From Ornithinimicrobium avium (lineage in GTDB: Bacteria; Actinomycetota; Actinomycetes; Actinomycetales; Dermatophilaceae), in assembly GCF_003351765.1 (NCBI RefSeq), contig NZ_CP031229.1:620001-684000 (forward strand): a DNA stretch of 64,000 bases. Direction: 5' to 3'. Below are positions 50,465-59,070 of this stretch, one piece after another (position 1 is the first letter of the stretch; each line of letters opens with the position of its first letter). The notes under the pieces are model-generated. The model made no database searches, was not told where the DNA came from, and worked only from the letters and a program-made list of their open reading frames with translations. Made by a program: the position numbers and the translations under genes.

Positions 50465-51108
50465 GCCAGTCCTTCCGCGGCGAGCTCCTCCAGCACCTCG
50501 GCCGAGGGCAGGTAGGGCGCGAGCGCCGGCAGGTCGTCGAGTGAGTCCAGCCCGAGGCGCTGGAGGAAGAGGTCGGTGGTGCCGTAGAGCACCGCACCGG
50601 CCGTCGGGTCCTGGCCCACCTCGGTCACCATCCCGCGGGCCAGGAGCGTGCGGACCACGCCGTCGACGTTGACCCCGCGGATCGCGCCGATGCGGGCCCG
50701 GCTGATCGGTTGCCGGTAGGCGATGACCGCGAGGGTCTCCAGCGCGGCCTGGGTCAGCCGCGCCTGGCGTCCGCCGAGGAGAAACTTCTCGACCACCGGG
50801 GCGTACTCGGGCCGGGTGTAGATCCTCCAGCCGCCGCCGAGGCGCCGCAGCATGAAGCCGCGCTCGCCGCCGGCGTAGTCCTGGGCGAGGTCGTCGAGCA
50901 CCCGGCCCACGTCCTCCAGCGGCAGCTCGAGCGCGGCGGCGAGGTCCTCCTCGGTGACCGGTTCGTCGACCACCATGAGCACGGCCTCCACGGCCGACCG
51001 CGCACCGCCGGGGAAGTCGTTGATGTCGAAGGCGACCTGGTGCTCCTCGGTCGTCCCCTCCGTCTGCTCCTGCCCGCGCACGTGGTCCGGCGCCGCCCGG
51101 TCAGTCAC
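50461..51108 (-). CDS. scpB: Segregation and condensation protein B
   Basis: A 215-aa winged-helix partner of the SMC-ScpAB complex. VEAVLMVVDEPVTEEDLAAAL opens the first winged helix, and LTQAALETLAVIAYRQPISRA is the family signature. GTG 51108 overlaps the end of scpA by 8 nt. Together with ScpA it condenses the chromosome and helps segregation; the smc gene is not in the window. Confidence 0.93.
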   Translation of the reverse strand: MTDRAAPDHVRGQEQTEGTTEEHQVAFDINDFPGGARSAVEAVLMVVDEPVTEEDLAAALELPLEDVGRVLDDLAQDYAGGERGFMLRRLGGGWRIYTRPEYAPVVEKFLLGGRQARLTQAALETLAVIAYRQPISRARIGAIRGVNVDGVVRTLLARGMVTEVGQDPTAGAVLYGTTDLFLQRLGLDSLDDLPALAPYLPSAEVLEELAAEGLA

Positions 51109-52057
51109 GGTCGGCCTCCTGGTGCGCACCGGTCGACGCGGGTCCGCCGTCGGCCCCCGTCGCGGGCACGGGCACCGGCTCGTCCTCGTCGAACTCGTGG
51201 CCGACGTCGATCCGCCCGGAGTCCGGACCGGTCCAGCGCACCGTCAGCTCGCCGAGGGGCTCGCGCTGGTCCAGTGCCACGACCGTGTCGCGGAAGAGCT
51301 CGAGCAGCGCGAGGAAGCGCGCGACGATGACCAGGGTGCTGTCGGCGTCGGCGACCAGGTCGCGGAACGAGGCGGACCCGCGCCCGCGCAGGCGGGCCGC
51401 GAGCAGGGATGCCTGCTCGCGCACCGAGACCTGCGGGGCATGCAGGTGGGAGACGCCCACGGTGGGCGGCGGCTTGGGGATCATCGCCCGGCCGGCGATC
51501 ATCGCGAGCTGCTCGGGCGTGATGCCCAGCACCACCTCGGGCAGCAGCGCGGCGAACCGGTCCTCGACGCCCACGTCGCGGGCGAAGATGCGGCCAGCGC
51601 CCTCCATCCGCAGCCGCAGCTCGTCGGCGACCTGCTTGAAGGCGCGGTACTGCAGCAGCCTGGCGAAGAGCAGGTCGCGCGCCTCGATGAGGGCCAGGTC
51701 CTCCTCCTCGTCCTCGCGGGCGCTGGGCAGCAGCCGCGCGGCCTTGAGGTCCAGCAGCGTCGCGGCGATCAGGACGAACTCGCTGGCCTGGGACAGGTCC
51801 CAGTCCTCGTGCGCCTCGCGGGCTGCGCGCAGGTAGGCGACGAACTCGTCGGTGACCCGGGCCAGGGCGATCTCGGTGACGTCGAGGCGGTGCTTGGCGA
51901 TGAGCCCGAGGAGCAGCTCGAAGGGGCCGGAGAAGACGTCGAGGTGGACCTCGAAGCCGGCGTGCGTGCGGGTGAGGACGCCACCCGGTGTCGCTGTCGC
52001 GGTGGTCGTGGTGGGCGGGGCGTCCGGCGGGGCCTCCGCGGGCGGGGCGCTGACCAC
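51101..52057 (-). CDS. scpA: Segregation and condensation protein A
   Basis: A 318-aa kleisin subunit of the SMC complex. FEVHLDVFSGPFELLLGLIAKHRLDVTEI is the N-terminal SMC-neck binding segment, and SASEFVLIAATLLDLKAARLLP-like helices follow. The C-terminal winged helix has SFRDLVADADSTLVIVARFLALLEL. I start at GTG 52057, 2 nt after the parA stop. The first 30 residues are a Pro/Thr-rich tail that may be dispensable. Confidence 0.92.
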   Translation of the reverse strand: MVSAPPAEAPPDAPPTTTTATATPGGVLTRTHAGFEVHLDVFSGPFELLLGLIAKHRLDVTEIALARVTDEFVAYLRAAREAHEDWDLSQASEFVLIAATLLDLKAARLLPSAREDEEEDLALIEARDLLFARLLQYRAFKQVADELRLRMEGAGRIFARDVGVEDRFAALLPEVVLGITPEQLAMIAGRAMIPKPPPTVGVSHLHAPQVSVREQASLLAARLRGRGSASFRDLVADADSTLVIVARFLALLELFRDTVVALDQREPLGELTVRWTGPDSGRIDVGHEFDEDEPVPVPATGADGGPASTGAHQEADRD

Positions 52058-52059
52058 GC

Positions 52060-52971
52060 TCAGGGCGCGCCGCCGCGCGCGATCAGCTCGCGCGCCAGCT
52101 GGCGGTAGGCCTCTGCGCCGGCGTGGGTGCTGGCGTAGGACGTGATCGGCTCGGCCGCAAGCGTGGCGTCGGGGAACTTGACCGTGCGGCTGATCACCGT
52201 GTGGAACACCTGGTCCTGGAAGTGGTCGACGACGCTGCGCACCACCTCCCGGGAGTGCAGGGTGCGGCCGTCGTACATGGTGGCCAGGATGCCGTCGATC
52301 TGCAGCCGCGGGTTGAGCCGGTCGGTGATCTTCTCGATGGTCTCGATGAGCAGGGCGACCCCGCGCATCGCGAAGAACTCGGTCTCCAGCGGGATCACCA
52401 CCCCGTGCGAGGCGGTGAGCGCGTTGACGGTGAGCAGGCCGAGCGAGGGCTGGCAGTCGATGAGGACGACGTCGTAGTCGTCGAGCACCGGACGCAGGAC
52501 GCGGGAGAGGATCTGCTCGCGGGCGACCTCGCCCACCAGCTGCACCTCGGCGGCCGACAGGTCGATGTTGGCGGGCAGGATGTCGATGCCGGGGACCCGG
52601 GTGGGCTGGATGACGTCGTGGACGTCGTGGACGTCGTGGCCGCGCTCGACGAGCAGGTTGTAGACGGTGACGTCCAGGTCGTGGGTGGGCACGCCCAGCC
52701 CCACGGAGAGCGCGCCCTGCGGGTCGAAGTCGACCATCAGGACCTTGCGGCCGTACTCCGCGAGGGCGGCCCCCAGGTTGATGGTGGACGTCGTCTTGCC
52801 GACCCCGCCCTTCTGGTTGCACATCGCGATGATGCGGGCCGGCCCGTGGCTGCCCAGCGGGGCCGGCACCGGGAAGTCGGGCAGCGGCCGCCCGGTCGGG
52901 CCGTCCTGGCCCACGCCCGAGTCCTCGGTGCCGGGCAGGCGGTCGTAGGTGGCGTGTGCCTCGCGGTTCAC
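52060..52971 (-). CDS. ParA family ATPase (Rv1708-like)
   Basis: A 303-aa Walker ATPase with the deviant P-loop CNQKGGVGKTTSTINL, Walker A' VDFDPQG and Walker B VVLIDCQPSLG. It is the conserved ParA paralogue upstream of scpAB, not the oriC-proximal parA of parABS, so it has no ParB next to it. It may help position the SMC complex or another cargo, as an inference from the conserved link. A 9-nt DNA repeat encodes HDVHDVHDV within the protein. Confidence 0.9.
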   Translation of the reverse strand: MNREAHATYDRLPGTEDSGVGQDGPTGRPLPDFPVPAPLGSHGPARIIAMCNQKGGVGKTTSTINLGAALAEYGRKVLMVDFDPQGALSVGLGVPTHDLDVTVYNLLVERGHDVHDVHDVIQPTRVPGIDILPANIDLSAAEVQLVGEVAREQILSRVLRPVLDDYDVVLIDCQPSLGLLTVNALTASHGVVIPLETEFFAMRGVALLIETIEKITDRLNPRLQIDGILATMYDGRTLHSREVVRSVVDHFQDQVFHTVISRTVKFPDATLAAEPITSYASTHAGAEAYRQLARELIARGGAP

Positions 52972-53065
52972 GTAGTTTCTCCAACCTCGCTCGCGTCGTG
53001 GTCGGCCTCCCGCCGATCATGGAGAGACACTAACGGTTCCGACCGGCCGGACGCCCGACGGGTGA

Positions 53066-53086
53066 ACCTCGACCTGAGGTCGAGGT
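53066..53086 (-). terminator. Terminator hairpin after the DHA2 efflux gene
   Basis: A perfect 9-bp stem, ACCTCGACC (53066-53074) and GGTCGAGGT (53078-53086), with a TGA loop in the gap between the MFS stop and parA. Confidence 0.6.
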
Positions 53087-53115
53087 GCGGGCGGGCCGGG
53101 TCGGGCCTACCGCTG

Positions 53116-54594
53116 CTACAGCCCCACCCGGCCGTCGCGCTGACGCAGGTCGACCACCCCGACCACCAGGGCCATCGCGATGACCACCCCGATCGAGGCG
53201 AAGCCGACCACGAACGCCGTCGACCAGTCGCTGGCGCGGAGCACCGCGAAGGTGATCGCGGTGATGACGGCGATGCCCATCGAGGTCCCGACGCGCTGGA
53301 CGGTCTGCATCACGCCGCCCGAGCTGCCGGCATACTCCAGCGGCACCTCGGCCAGGGTCAGCGCCTGGTTCGGGCTGATCACCGAGCCCTGGGCGATCCC
53401 GACGAAGGACAGCGACAGCAGCAGCCACCACTCGCTGGCGGTGCCGCGTGCGTGCAGCCAGACCACCAGCATGGACAGCGCCACCCCGACCAGGGCCACG
53501 ACCAGGCCGCCGACCACCACCTTGCGCCCGTGGACGGCCACCGCGCGGCCGGCCCACAGCGCGGAGACGGTCGAGAGCACGGCGCTGGGCAGCCCGACCA
53601 GGCCGGTCGCCAGGGCGGTGTGCCCGGCGCCCTGCTGGAAGTACAGCGCGACGAGCACGAAGATGCTGGTCATGCCGAGGAAGTACAGCCCCATCAGGAG
53701 GGTGCCGTTGGCGAAGCTGGGCACGCGGAAGATGCCCAGCTCCACCATCGGCGAGCGACCGCGCGCCTCGTAGCGCCGTTCCCACCACAACCAGAGGCCG
53801 ACGAGGGCCAGGCCGCCCGGCAGCGCGAGCCAGAGCAGCGGCGGCGGCGCCGGCTGCAGGAAGGGCAGCAGGATGGCGAGCAGCGCGAGCCCCAGCAGCA
53901 GGGCCCCGACCGGGTCGAGGTCGGTGCGGCGGCGCCCGGCGGGCGCGCCGTCCGCTCCCTGGACCGCCGGGGCCGCCCCGGGGCGGCTCAGCAGCGGCCT
54001 GGGCATCCAGGCGAGGGCCAGGAGGATCGCGAGGACCCCGACCGGCACGTTGACGAAGAACACCCACCGCCACCCGTCCACGGGGCCGCCGGCCTGGATG
54101 AGGACGCCGCCCAGCACCGGGCCGATGGCGACCGAGACCCCCACGACGCTGCCGAAGATCCCGAACGCCCGCCCGCGCTCGGCCCCGCGGAAGTACTGCT
54201 GGATCATGCCGACCGTCTGCGGGCCGATCAGGCCCGACCCGACCCCGGCGACGGCCCTGGAGAAGTTGAGCCACAGCGGGTCCGGGGCGAGCGCCGACCA
54301 CACCGAGGCCGCGGTGAAGATGGCCACCCCGATGATGAAGAAGCCGCCGCGCCCGTACAGGTCTCCGGCGCGACCGGCGGTGACCAGTCCGACGCCGAAC
54401 GTCAGGGCGTAGCCGGTCAGGATCCACTGCAGGTCCGACTGGGTGGCGCCGAGCCCCTCCTGGATCGAGGGCAGCGCGACGTTGACGATGCTCACGCTGA
54501 TCAGCGACATGAACAGCGCCGCGCTCAGCACCCCCAGGATGCGCCACCGCCGCGGGTCCGGGCCGGTGGTCGGGTCTGCGGGCGGGGACGTCAC
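53116..54594 (-). CDS. MFS drug efflux transporter, DHA2 family
   Basis: A 492-aa, 14-helix transporter of the EmrB/QacA type. FMSLISVSIVNVALPSIQEGLG is the first helix, and the antiporter motif C region reads GIFGSVVGVSVAIGPVLGG. The drug range is unknown. GTG 54594 lies 7 nt after TAGAGT (leaderless pattern), which favours it over a frame-open codon three positions upstream. No regulator gene lies beside it. Confidence 0.88.
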   Translation of the reverse strand: MTSPPADPTTGPDPRRWRILGVLSAALFMSLISVSIVNVALPSIQEGLGATQSDLQWILTGYALTFGVGLVTAGRAGDLYGRGGFFIIGVAIFTAASVWSALAPDPLWLNFSRAVAGVGSGLIGPQTVGMIQQYFRGAERGRAFGIFGSVVGVSVAIGPVLGGVLIQAGGPVDGWRWVFFVNVPVGVLAILLALAWMPRPLLSRPGAAPAVQGADGAPAGRRRTDLDPVGALLLGLALLAILLPFLQPAPPPLLWLALPGGLALVGLWLWWERRYEARGRSPMVELGIFRVPSFANGTLLMGLYFLGMTSIFVLVALYFQQGAGHTALATGLVGLPSAVLSTVSALWAGRAVAVHGRKVVVGGLVVALVGVALSMLVVWLHARGTASEWWLLLSLSFVGIAQGSVISPNQALTLAEVPLEYAGSSGGVMQTVQRVGTSMGIAVITAITFAVLRASDWSTAFVVGFASIGVVIAMALVVGVVDLRQRDGRVGL

Positions 54595-54641
54595 ACCGTG
54601 CACTCTAGGTCCAGGCCCGCCAGGGGACGGGCGCGGACCAC

Positions 54642-54998
54642 TCAGACCGAGGGCACCTCGAAGAGGCTGCGCCGCTCGAGGGCCCGGCCGTCCCGGTCGT
54701 AGGTGATGAAGTCGGCGAAGCCCACGCTGGCGCTCGAGCCGTCCCGCAGGGTCCCCTCGAACCGGCCGCGGACCGCGACGCGGTCTCCGTCGACGAGCAC
54801 GTCGTCCAGGGTGTGCGCGCCCGAGGCGATCACCCGCTCGCCGCCGTAGAAGGCGGCGAGCGCGGCGCGCCCGCGCATCGGGGCGTAGCCCGGTCGGTGG
54901 TAGACGGCGTCCGCGGCGAACCAGTCCAGGACCCCCTGGACGTCGTCGGCGTCGACGCGCTCGTAGTAGTGCCGCGTCCTGGCCAGCAGGTCGGTCAT
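54642..54998 (-). CDS. SnoaL/NTF2-like protein
   Basis: A 118-aa cone-fold protein with HYYERVDADDVQGVLDWFAADAVYHRPG and a C-terminal strand FADFITYDRDGRALERRSLF, as in steroid isomerase-like SnoaL proteins. The catalytic role is unclear. The ATG overlaps the dehydrogenase stop by 4 nt, so the two are produced together. Confidence 0.8.
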   Translation of the reverse strand: MTDLLARTRHYYERVDADDVQGVLDWFAADAVYHRPGYAPMRGRAALAAFYGGERVIASGAHTLDDVLVDGDRVAVRGRFEGTLRDGSSASVGFADFITYDRDGRALERRSLFEVPSV

Positions 54999-56041
54999 CG
55001 GCGCGCCTCCTCGAGCCGCCGGGCCGCCCGTGCCAGGGCGGCAGTGACCGAGCTGACGCCCTGGTCGTCGGCCTCCTGCAGCACGGCGCCCACCCGGTCG
55101 CCGATCCGCTCCAGCCGTCCGGTCAGCTCCTCCTCCGACCAGCCGACCTCGCCGCCGTGCACCTGCAGGACGCCGCCGGCGTTGGCGATGAAGTCGGGGA
55201 CGTAGGTGATCCCCCGCCGGCGCAGCAGGTCGGCCACCCCGGGGGCGTCGAGGGTGTCGTTGGCGGCCCCGGCCACGACCCGGGCCCGGACCTGCCCGGC
55301 GTTTGCGGCGGTGATGACTCGGGCGACGGCGCACGGGGCGAAGACGTCGCACTCGTCGGTGGCGGCGCTCAGCGGGTCGCCCACGGTGCCACCGACCTCG
55401 TCGGCGACCGTCTGCGCGCGGGACGCGTCCACGTCGGCGACGACGACCTGGGCGCCGTCGCGGGCGGCATACCTCGCCACGTTGGCGCCCACGTGCCCGG
55501 CGCCCTGGACGAGGACCCGCACACCCCCCATGCCGGACCCGAGCGCGTGGCGCACCCCGGCGCGCATCGCCGCGTAGACGCCGGTGGCGGTGTAGGGGCC
55601 GGGGTCGACGTCCGCGCAGAAGGCCCTGGCCCCCGCACCCCGGATCGCCTGCATGTCGCCAGGCGTGGTGCCCATGTCGACGCCGGGGACGTAGGTGCCG
55701 GCGGTGCGGGCGACGAACTCGCCGTAGCTGGTCAGGAGCGCGACCCGCTCCTGCGAGCCCTCGGCCGGCAGCGGCCCGTCGGCGAGGATGACCGACTTGG
55801 CGCCGCCGTAGGGCAGCTCGGCCAGCGCGTGCTTGAGCGTCATCGCCTGCGCCAGCCGCTGCGCCTCGGCCACGGCCGCCGCCTGCGAGGGGTAGGGGCG
55901 CCATCGCACCCCGCCGAAGCCCGGCCCGAGGGTGGTGTCGTCGACCGCGATCACCGCACGGAGCCCGACCTCCTCGTCGTGGCAGGTGATGACCTGCTCC
56001 CCCGCGAACAGGTCCGGCATCCGGGCAGCGTCCTCGCTCAT
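54995..56041 (-). CDS. Leucine/phenylalanine/valine dehydrogenase family
   Basis: A 348-aa NAD-dependent amino acid dehydrogenase of the Glu/Leu/Phe/Val type. The catalytic region shows TLKHALAELPYGGAKSVI with the active Lys, followed by YVPGVDMGTT. The NAD fold has VLVQGAGHVGANVARY. It deaminates a branched-chain or aromatic amino acid reversibly. Three close ATGs are possible; I take the one at 56041 because CATCAT lies 7 nt upstream, but 56050 and 56062 remain open. Confidence 0.86.
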   Translation of the reverse strand: MSEDAARMPDLFAGEQVITCHDEEVGLRAVIAVDDTTLGPGFGGVRWRPYPSQAAAVAEAQRLAQAMTLKHALAELPYGGAKSVILADGPLPAEGSQERVALLTSYGEFVARTAGTYVPGVDMGTTPGDMQAIRGAGARAFCADVDPGPYTATGVYAAMRAGVRHALGSGMGGVRVLVQGAGHVGANVARYAARDGAQVVVADVDASRAQTVADEVGGTVGDPLSAATDECDVFAPCAVARVITAANAGQVRARVVAGAANDTLDAPGVADLLRRRGITYVPDFIANAGGVLQVHGGEVGWSEEELTGRLERIGDRVGAVLQEADDQGVSSVTAALARAARRLEEARR

Positions 56042-56065
56042 GTCCCCCATGATGCCCGCCACGCC

Positions 56066-57052
56066 TCAGCCCCGGGCGCGGGGGTGGGCCTGGGCGTAGA
56101 CCTCGCGCAGGTGCTGGGTCGAGACGTGGGTGTAGATCTGCGTCGTGGTCACCGAGGCGTGCCCGAGCAGCTCCTGGACCACGCGCACGTCCGCGCCTCC
56201 GTCGAGCAGGTGGGTGGCGAAGGAGTGCCGGAGGGTGTGCGGCGAGACGTCGCCGCCGAGGCCGGCCCGCCCGGCGGCGGCCTTGATGGCGTTCCACGCC
56301 GACTGGCGCGACAGCCGGCCGCCCCGGGCGTTGACGAAGACGGCCGGCGTGCCGCGCCCGCGGGTCGCCATGCCGGGCCGGCCGCGCACGATCCAGGTGT
56401 CGAGGGCGTCGCGGGCGTAGCGCCCCATCGGCACGATCCGCTCCTTGCTGCCCTTGCCGAAGAGGCGCACCACACCCCCGCCGGCGGCCATGTCCACGGC
56501 GTCCGGGCGGCCGAGCTCGAGGTCGTCCAGGTCCAGCGCGATCGCCTCCGAGACGCGTGCGCCGCAGCCGTAGAGCACCTCCAGCAGCGCGCGGTCGCGC
56601 AGCGCCGCCGGCGTGTCGCCGACCGAGGCGGCCTGCAGCAGCCGCTCGACCTCGTGCACCGACAGCGCCCTGGGCAGCCGTCGCGGCGGCGTGGGCGGGG
56701 CGACCTCCTGCGAGGGGTCGGTGCGCACCTCGCCCTCCAGCGTCAGGAAGCGGTGCAGCCCGCGCACGGACACGACCGCCCGCGCCGCGGACGTCGCCGC
56801 CAGCGGCCGGTGCTCGTCGTCGCCGCGGCGCAGGTGGGCCAGGAAGTCGGTGACGTGCTGCTCGCGGACCTTCCCCGGCTCGGTGACGCCGGCGCCTGCC
56901 AGGAAGTCCAGGTAGCGGTCGGTGTCGCGGCGGTAGGCCCCCAGGGTGTGCTCGGAACGGCCGCGCTCCACCCGCAGATGGTCCAGCCAGCCGTCTCGGG
57001 CCCGTCGCAGCTGGCTGCGCGGCGGAATCCTGGCGGGCGGGTCCTGGCTCAC
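56066..57052 (-). CDS. xerD: Tyrosine recombinase XerD
   Basis: A 328-aa site-specific recombinase that with XerC resolves chromosome dimers at dif. The N-terminal SAM-like core-binding domain ends near residue 125. Catalytic residues appear as Arg in CGARVSEA, Lys in GKGSKER, His and Arg in HTLRHSFATHLL, and His with Tyr in LLGHASVTTTQIYTHVS. The GTG start overlaps the stop of a tiny upstream frame (GTGA). It lies 34 kb from the candidate dif site. Confidence 0.93.
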   Translation of the reverse strand: MSQDPPARIPPRSQLRRARDGWLDHLRVERGRSEHTLGAYRRDTDRYLDFLAGAGVTEPGKVREQHVTDFLAHLRRGDDEHRPLAATSAARAVVSVRGLHRFLTLEGEVRTDPSQEVAPPTPPRRLPRALSVHEVERLLQAASVGDTPAALRDRALLEVLYGCGARVSEAIALDLDDLELGRPDAVDMAAGGGVVRLFGKGSKERIVPMGRYARDALDTWIVRGRPGMATRGRGTPAVFVNARGGRLSRQSAWNAIKAAAGRAGLGGDVSPHTLRHSFATHLLDGGADVRVVQELLGHASVTTTQIYTHVSTQHLREVYAQAHPRARG

Positions 57053-57264
57053 CCGCCGATCATCGCAGCGGCGGTGCCCGTGGGCGGTGACAGGCTCGCG
57101 GGAGGCCCGCCACAGCACGAGCAGGAACCACACGGCCAGGACCAGGCATACCCGACCGGGTCCACCCGGACGTCGAAGGTGCCCAGGTTGAGGTCGAGGG
57201 CCACGACCAGGATCCCCCAGACGACCGTGCGCAGCGGCGCGAGCGGGGCAGGCGTGGCGTCCAT
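57049..57264 (-). pseudogene. Small membrane protein frame before xerD, possibly frameshifted
   Basis: ATG 57264, 6 nt after CATACT, begins MDATPAPLAPLRTVVWGILV, continues as a hydrophobic helix and ends near VRVDPVGYA. In this frame the next residues are Cys/Pro/Gly-rich and do not look natural, and the TGA overlaps the xerD start (GTGA). In another frame at the same point the DNA encodes CLVLAVWFLLVLWRASREP, a good second helix, which then runs in frame into xerD. A single-base change would join the helices into a two-helix protein of about 70 residues. Sequencing error, decay or recoding cannot be told apart. Confidence 0.4.
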
Positions 57265-57335
57265 GCCAGCAGTATGTCGCCCGAGGCCGGGGTGTTGCGC
57301 TCCGCGCGAGGTCCGTCGGGGACGACACTGCACGC

Positions 57336-57977
57336 ATGCGCCTCTACGCCTCGCACCCCGCCCGCCGCACCCGCCAGGTCGTCGCCGACCTGGTCGTGCT
57401 GGTGTGGGTCCTCCTGTGGATCCTCGTCGGACGTTGGGTCTTCGGCCTCGTCATGACCCTCGCCGCCCCCGCGGCGCCGCTGCGGGACGCCGGCACCTCG
57501 CTGCACGACCGGATGGAGGAGCTCGCCGGCCGGGTCACCGACCTCCCGCTCGTCGGCGACCGGCTCGACGGGCCGTTCACGGGGGCCGCAGGGGTCGGCA
57601 CCGACCTCGTCGCGGCCGGCGACCGGCTCGAGGCCTCGGTGCGGACGGTCGCCTGGGTGGTCTCGGTGCTGTCGGTGAGCACCCCCGTCCTGCTGGTCCT
57701 GCTGGTATGGGGTGCCGCGCGCCTCTCGTGGGCCCGCCGGGCGGCGCGGCTGGGGGGCCAGGTCTGCGACCCGGGGTCGGTCGAGCTCCTGGCTCTCCGG
57801 GCGCTGGTGCGCCAGCACCCGCGGCGGCTGCAGGCGCTCTTCGACGACCCGGTGGCGGCGTTCCGCTCCGGTGACCAGGCGACCCTGCGCAGGCTCGCCG
57901 ACCTCGAGCTGGCGGAGGTCGGGCTCGCCTCGCGCGTCAGCCAGGGAGCAGCACCAGCTCGCGGCTCGTCCGGTTGA
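57336..57977 (+). CDS. Membrane protein of unknown function
   Basis: A 213-aa protein with two strong helices, about residues 17-45 and 107-128, separated by a polar region of about 60 residues (LRDAGTSLHDRMEELAGRV), and a cytoplasmic Arg- and Leu-rich C-terminal half. No family is recognised. The 3' end overlaps the peptidase gene on the other strand by 41 bp. ATG 57336 lies in a region without a clear Shine-Dalgarno. Confidence 0.68.
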   Translation: MRLYASHPARRTRQVVADLVVLVWVLLWILVGRWVFGLVMTLAAPAAPLRDAGTSLHDRMEELAGRVTDLPLVGDRLDGPFTGAAGVGTDLVAAGDRLEASVRTVAWVVSVLSVSTPVLLVLLVWGAARLSWARRAARLGGQVCDPGSVELLALRALVRQHPRRLQALFDDPVAAFRSGDQATLRRLADLELAEVGLASRVSQGAAPARGSSG

Positions 57978-59070
57978 GCGCCTCGACGCCGCCGGCGGTG
58001 CAGACCACGATGTCCTCGATGCGGGCACCGTGGCGCGCGGGCAGGTAGATGCCCGGCTCGACGGAGAAGGCCATCCCCGGCTCGAGGACGAGGTCGTTGC
58101 CCTCGACGATGTAGGGCTCCTCGTGCGTCTGCAGGCCGATGCCGTGACCCGTGCGGTGGATGAACCGCTCGCCGTAGCCGGCGTCGGTGATGACCCGCCG
58201 CGCGGTGGCGTCCACGGACGAGCACGTCACCCCCGGACGCACGTGCGCGACCGCCTCCGCCTGGGCGCGCAGCAGCACCTCGTAGGAGGCGAGGAAGTCC
58301 GCCGGCGGATCCCCCACGACGTAGGTGCGGGTCGAGTCCGAGCAGTAGCCCGCCGGCGTCGTGCCGCCGATGTCCACGACGACCGGGTCGCCGGCCTGCA
58401 CCACCCGGTCCGAGAGCTCGTGGTGCGGGCTTGCGCCGTTGGGCCCGGAGCCGACGATGACGAAGTCGACGGTCTCGTGCCCGGCCTCCCGGATCGCCCC
58501 GGCGATGTCGGCACCGACCTCGCGCTCGGTCCGCCCGGGACGGAGCCACTCACCCACCTGCTCGTGCACCCGGTCGATCGCCGCGCCCGCCTCGCGCAGC
58601 GCCGCCACCTCCGCCGCCGACTTGCGCATCCGCAGCTCGCGCAGCACGTCCCCGGCCAGCGTCTGCTCGCGACCTGGCATGGCGGCGCGCAGGCGCAGGA
58701 CCTTCTCGGCCCACATCTGGTCGTCCAGCGCGACGCGCCCCGCGCCGGGCAGGGTCGAGGCGACCAGCGCGAACGGGTCGTCGGTCTCCTGCCAGGTGCG
58801 GATCTCCATCCCGGTCACGCCGACCGGTGAGGCTGCGGCGGCCGCCTCCTCCAGGGCGGGGACCACGAGGACCGGGTCGCCCGAGGAGGGCAGGACCAGG
58901 CAGGTGAGCCGCTCGAGGGGTAGCGCGGCATACCCGGTCAGGTAGCGCAGGTCCGCGCCCGGGGTGACCAGGAGCGCGTCGAGGCCCGCGGAGGCCGCGC
59001 GCCGCGCTGCCGACGTGAGCCGGTCGCGCAGCGCCGCCGGCTCCCAGGGGCCGTCGGCGCGCACGGTCAC
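57937..59070 (-). CDS. M24 family aminopeptidase P / Xaa-Pro dipeptidase
   Basis: A 377-aa pita-bread metallopeptidase. The metal ligands are Asp in VVVDIGG, Asp in CSDSTRTYV, His in GHGIGLQTHEEP, Glu in MAFSVEPGIYLP and Glu in RIEDIVV. The creatinase-like N-terminal domain is in place (DALLVTPGADLRYLTGY). It removes residues next to proline. GTG 59070 overlaps the stop of the POT transporter, so peptide uptake and cleavage are encoded together. Confidence 0.93.
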   Translation of the reverse strand: MTVRADGPWEPAALRDRLTSAARRAASAGLDALLVTPGADLRYLTGYAALPLERLTCLVLPSSGDPVLVVPALEEAAAAASPVGVTGMEIRTWQETDDPFALVASTLPGAGRVALDDQMWAEKVLRLRAAMPGREQTLAGDVLRELRMRKSAAEVAALREAGAAIDRVHEQVGEWLRPGRTEREVGADIAGAIREAGHETVDFVIVGSGPNGASPHHELSDRVVQAGDPVVVDIGGTTPAGYCSDSTRTYVVGDPPADFLASYEVLLRAQAEAVAHVRPGVTCSSVDATARRVITDAGYGERFIHRTGHGIGLQTHEEPYIVEGNDLVLEPGMAFSVEPGIYLPARHGARIEDIVVCTAGGVEALNRTSRELVLLPG

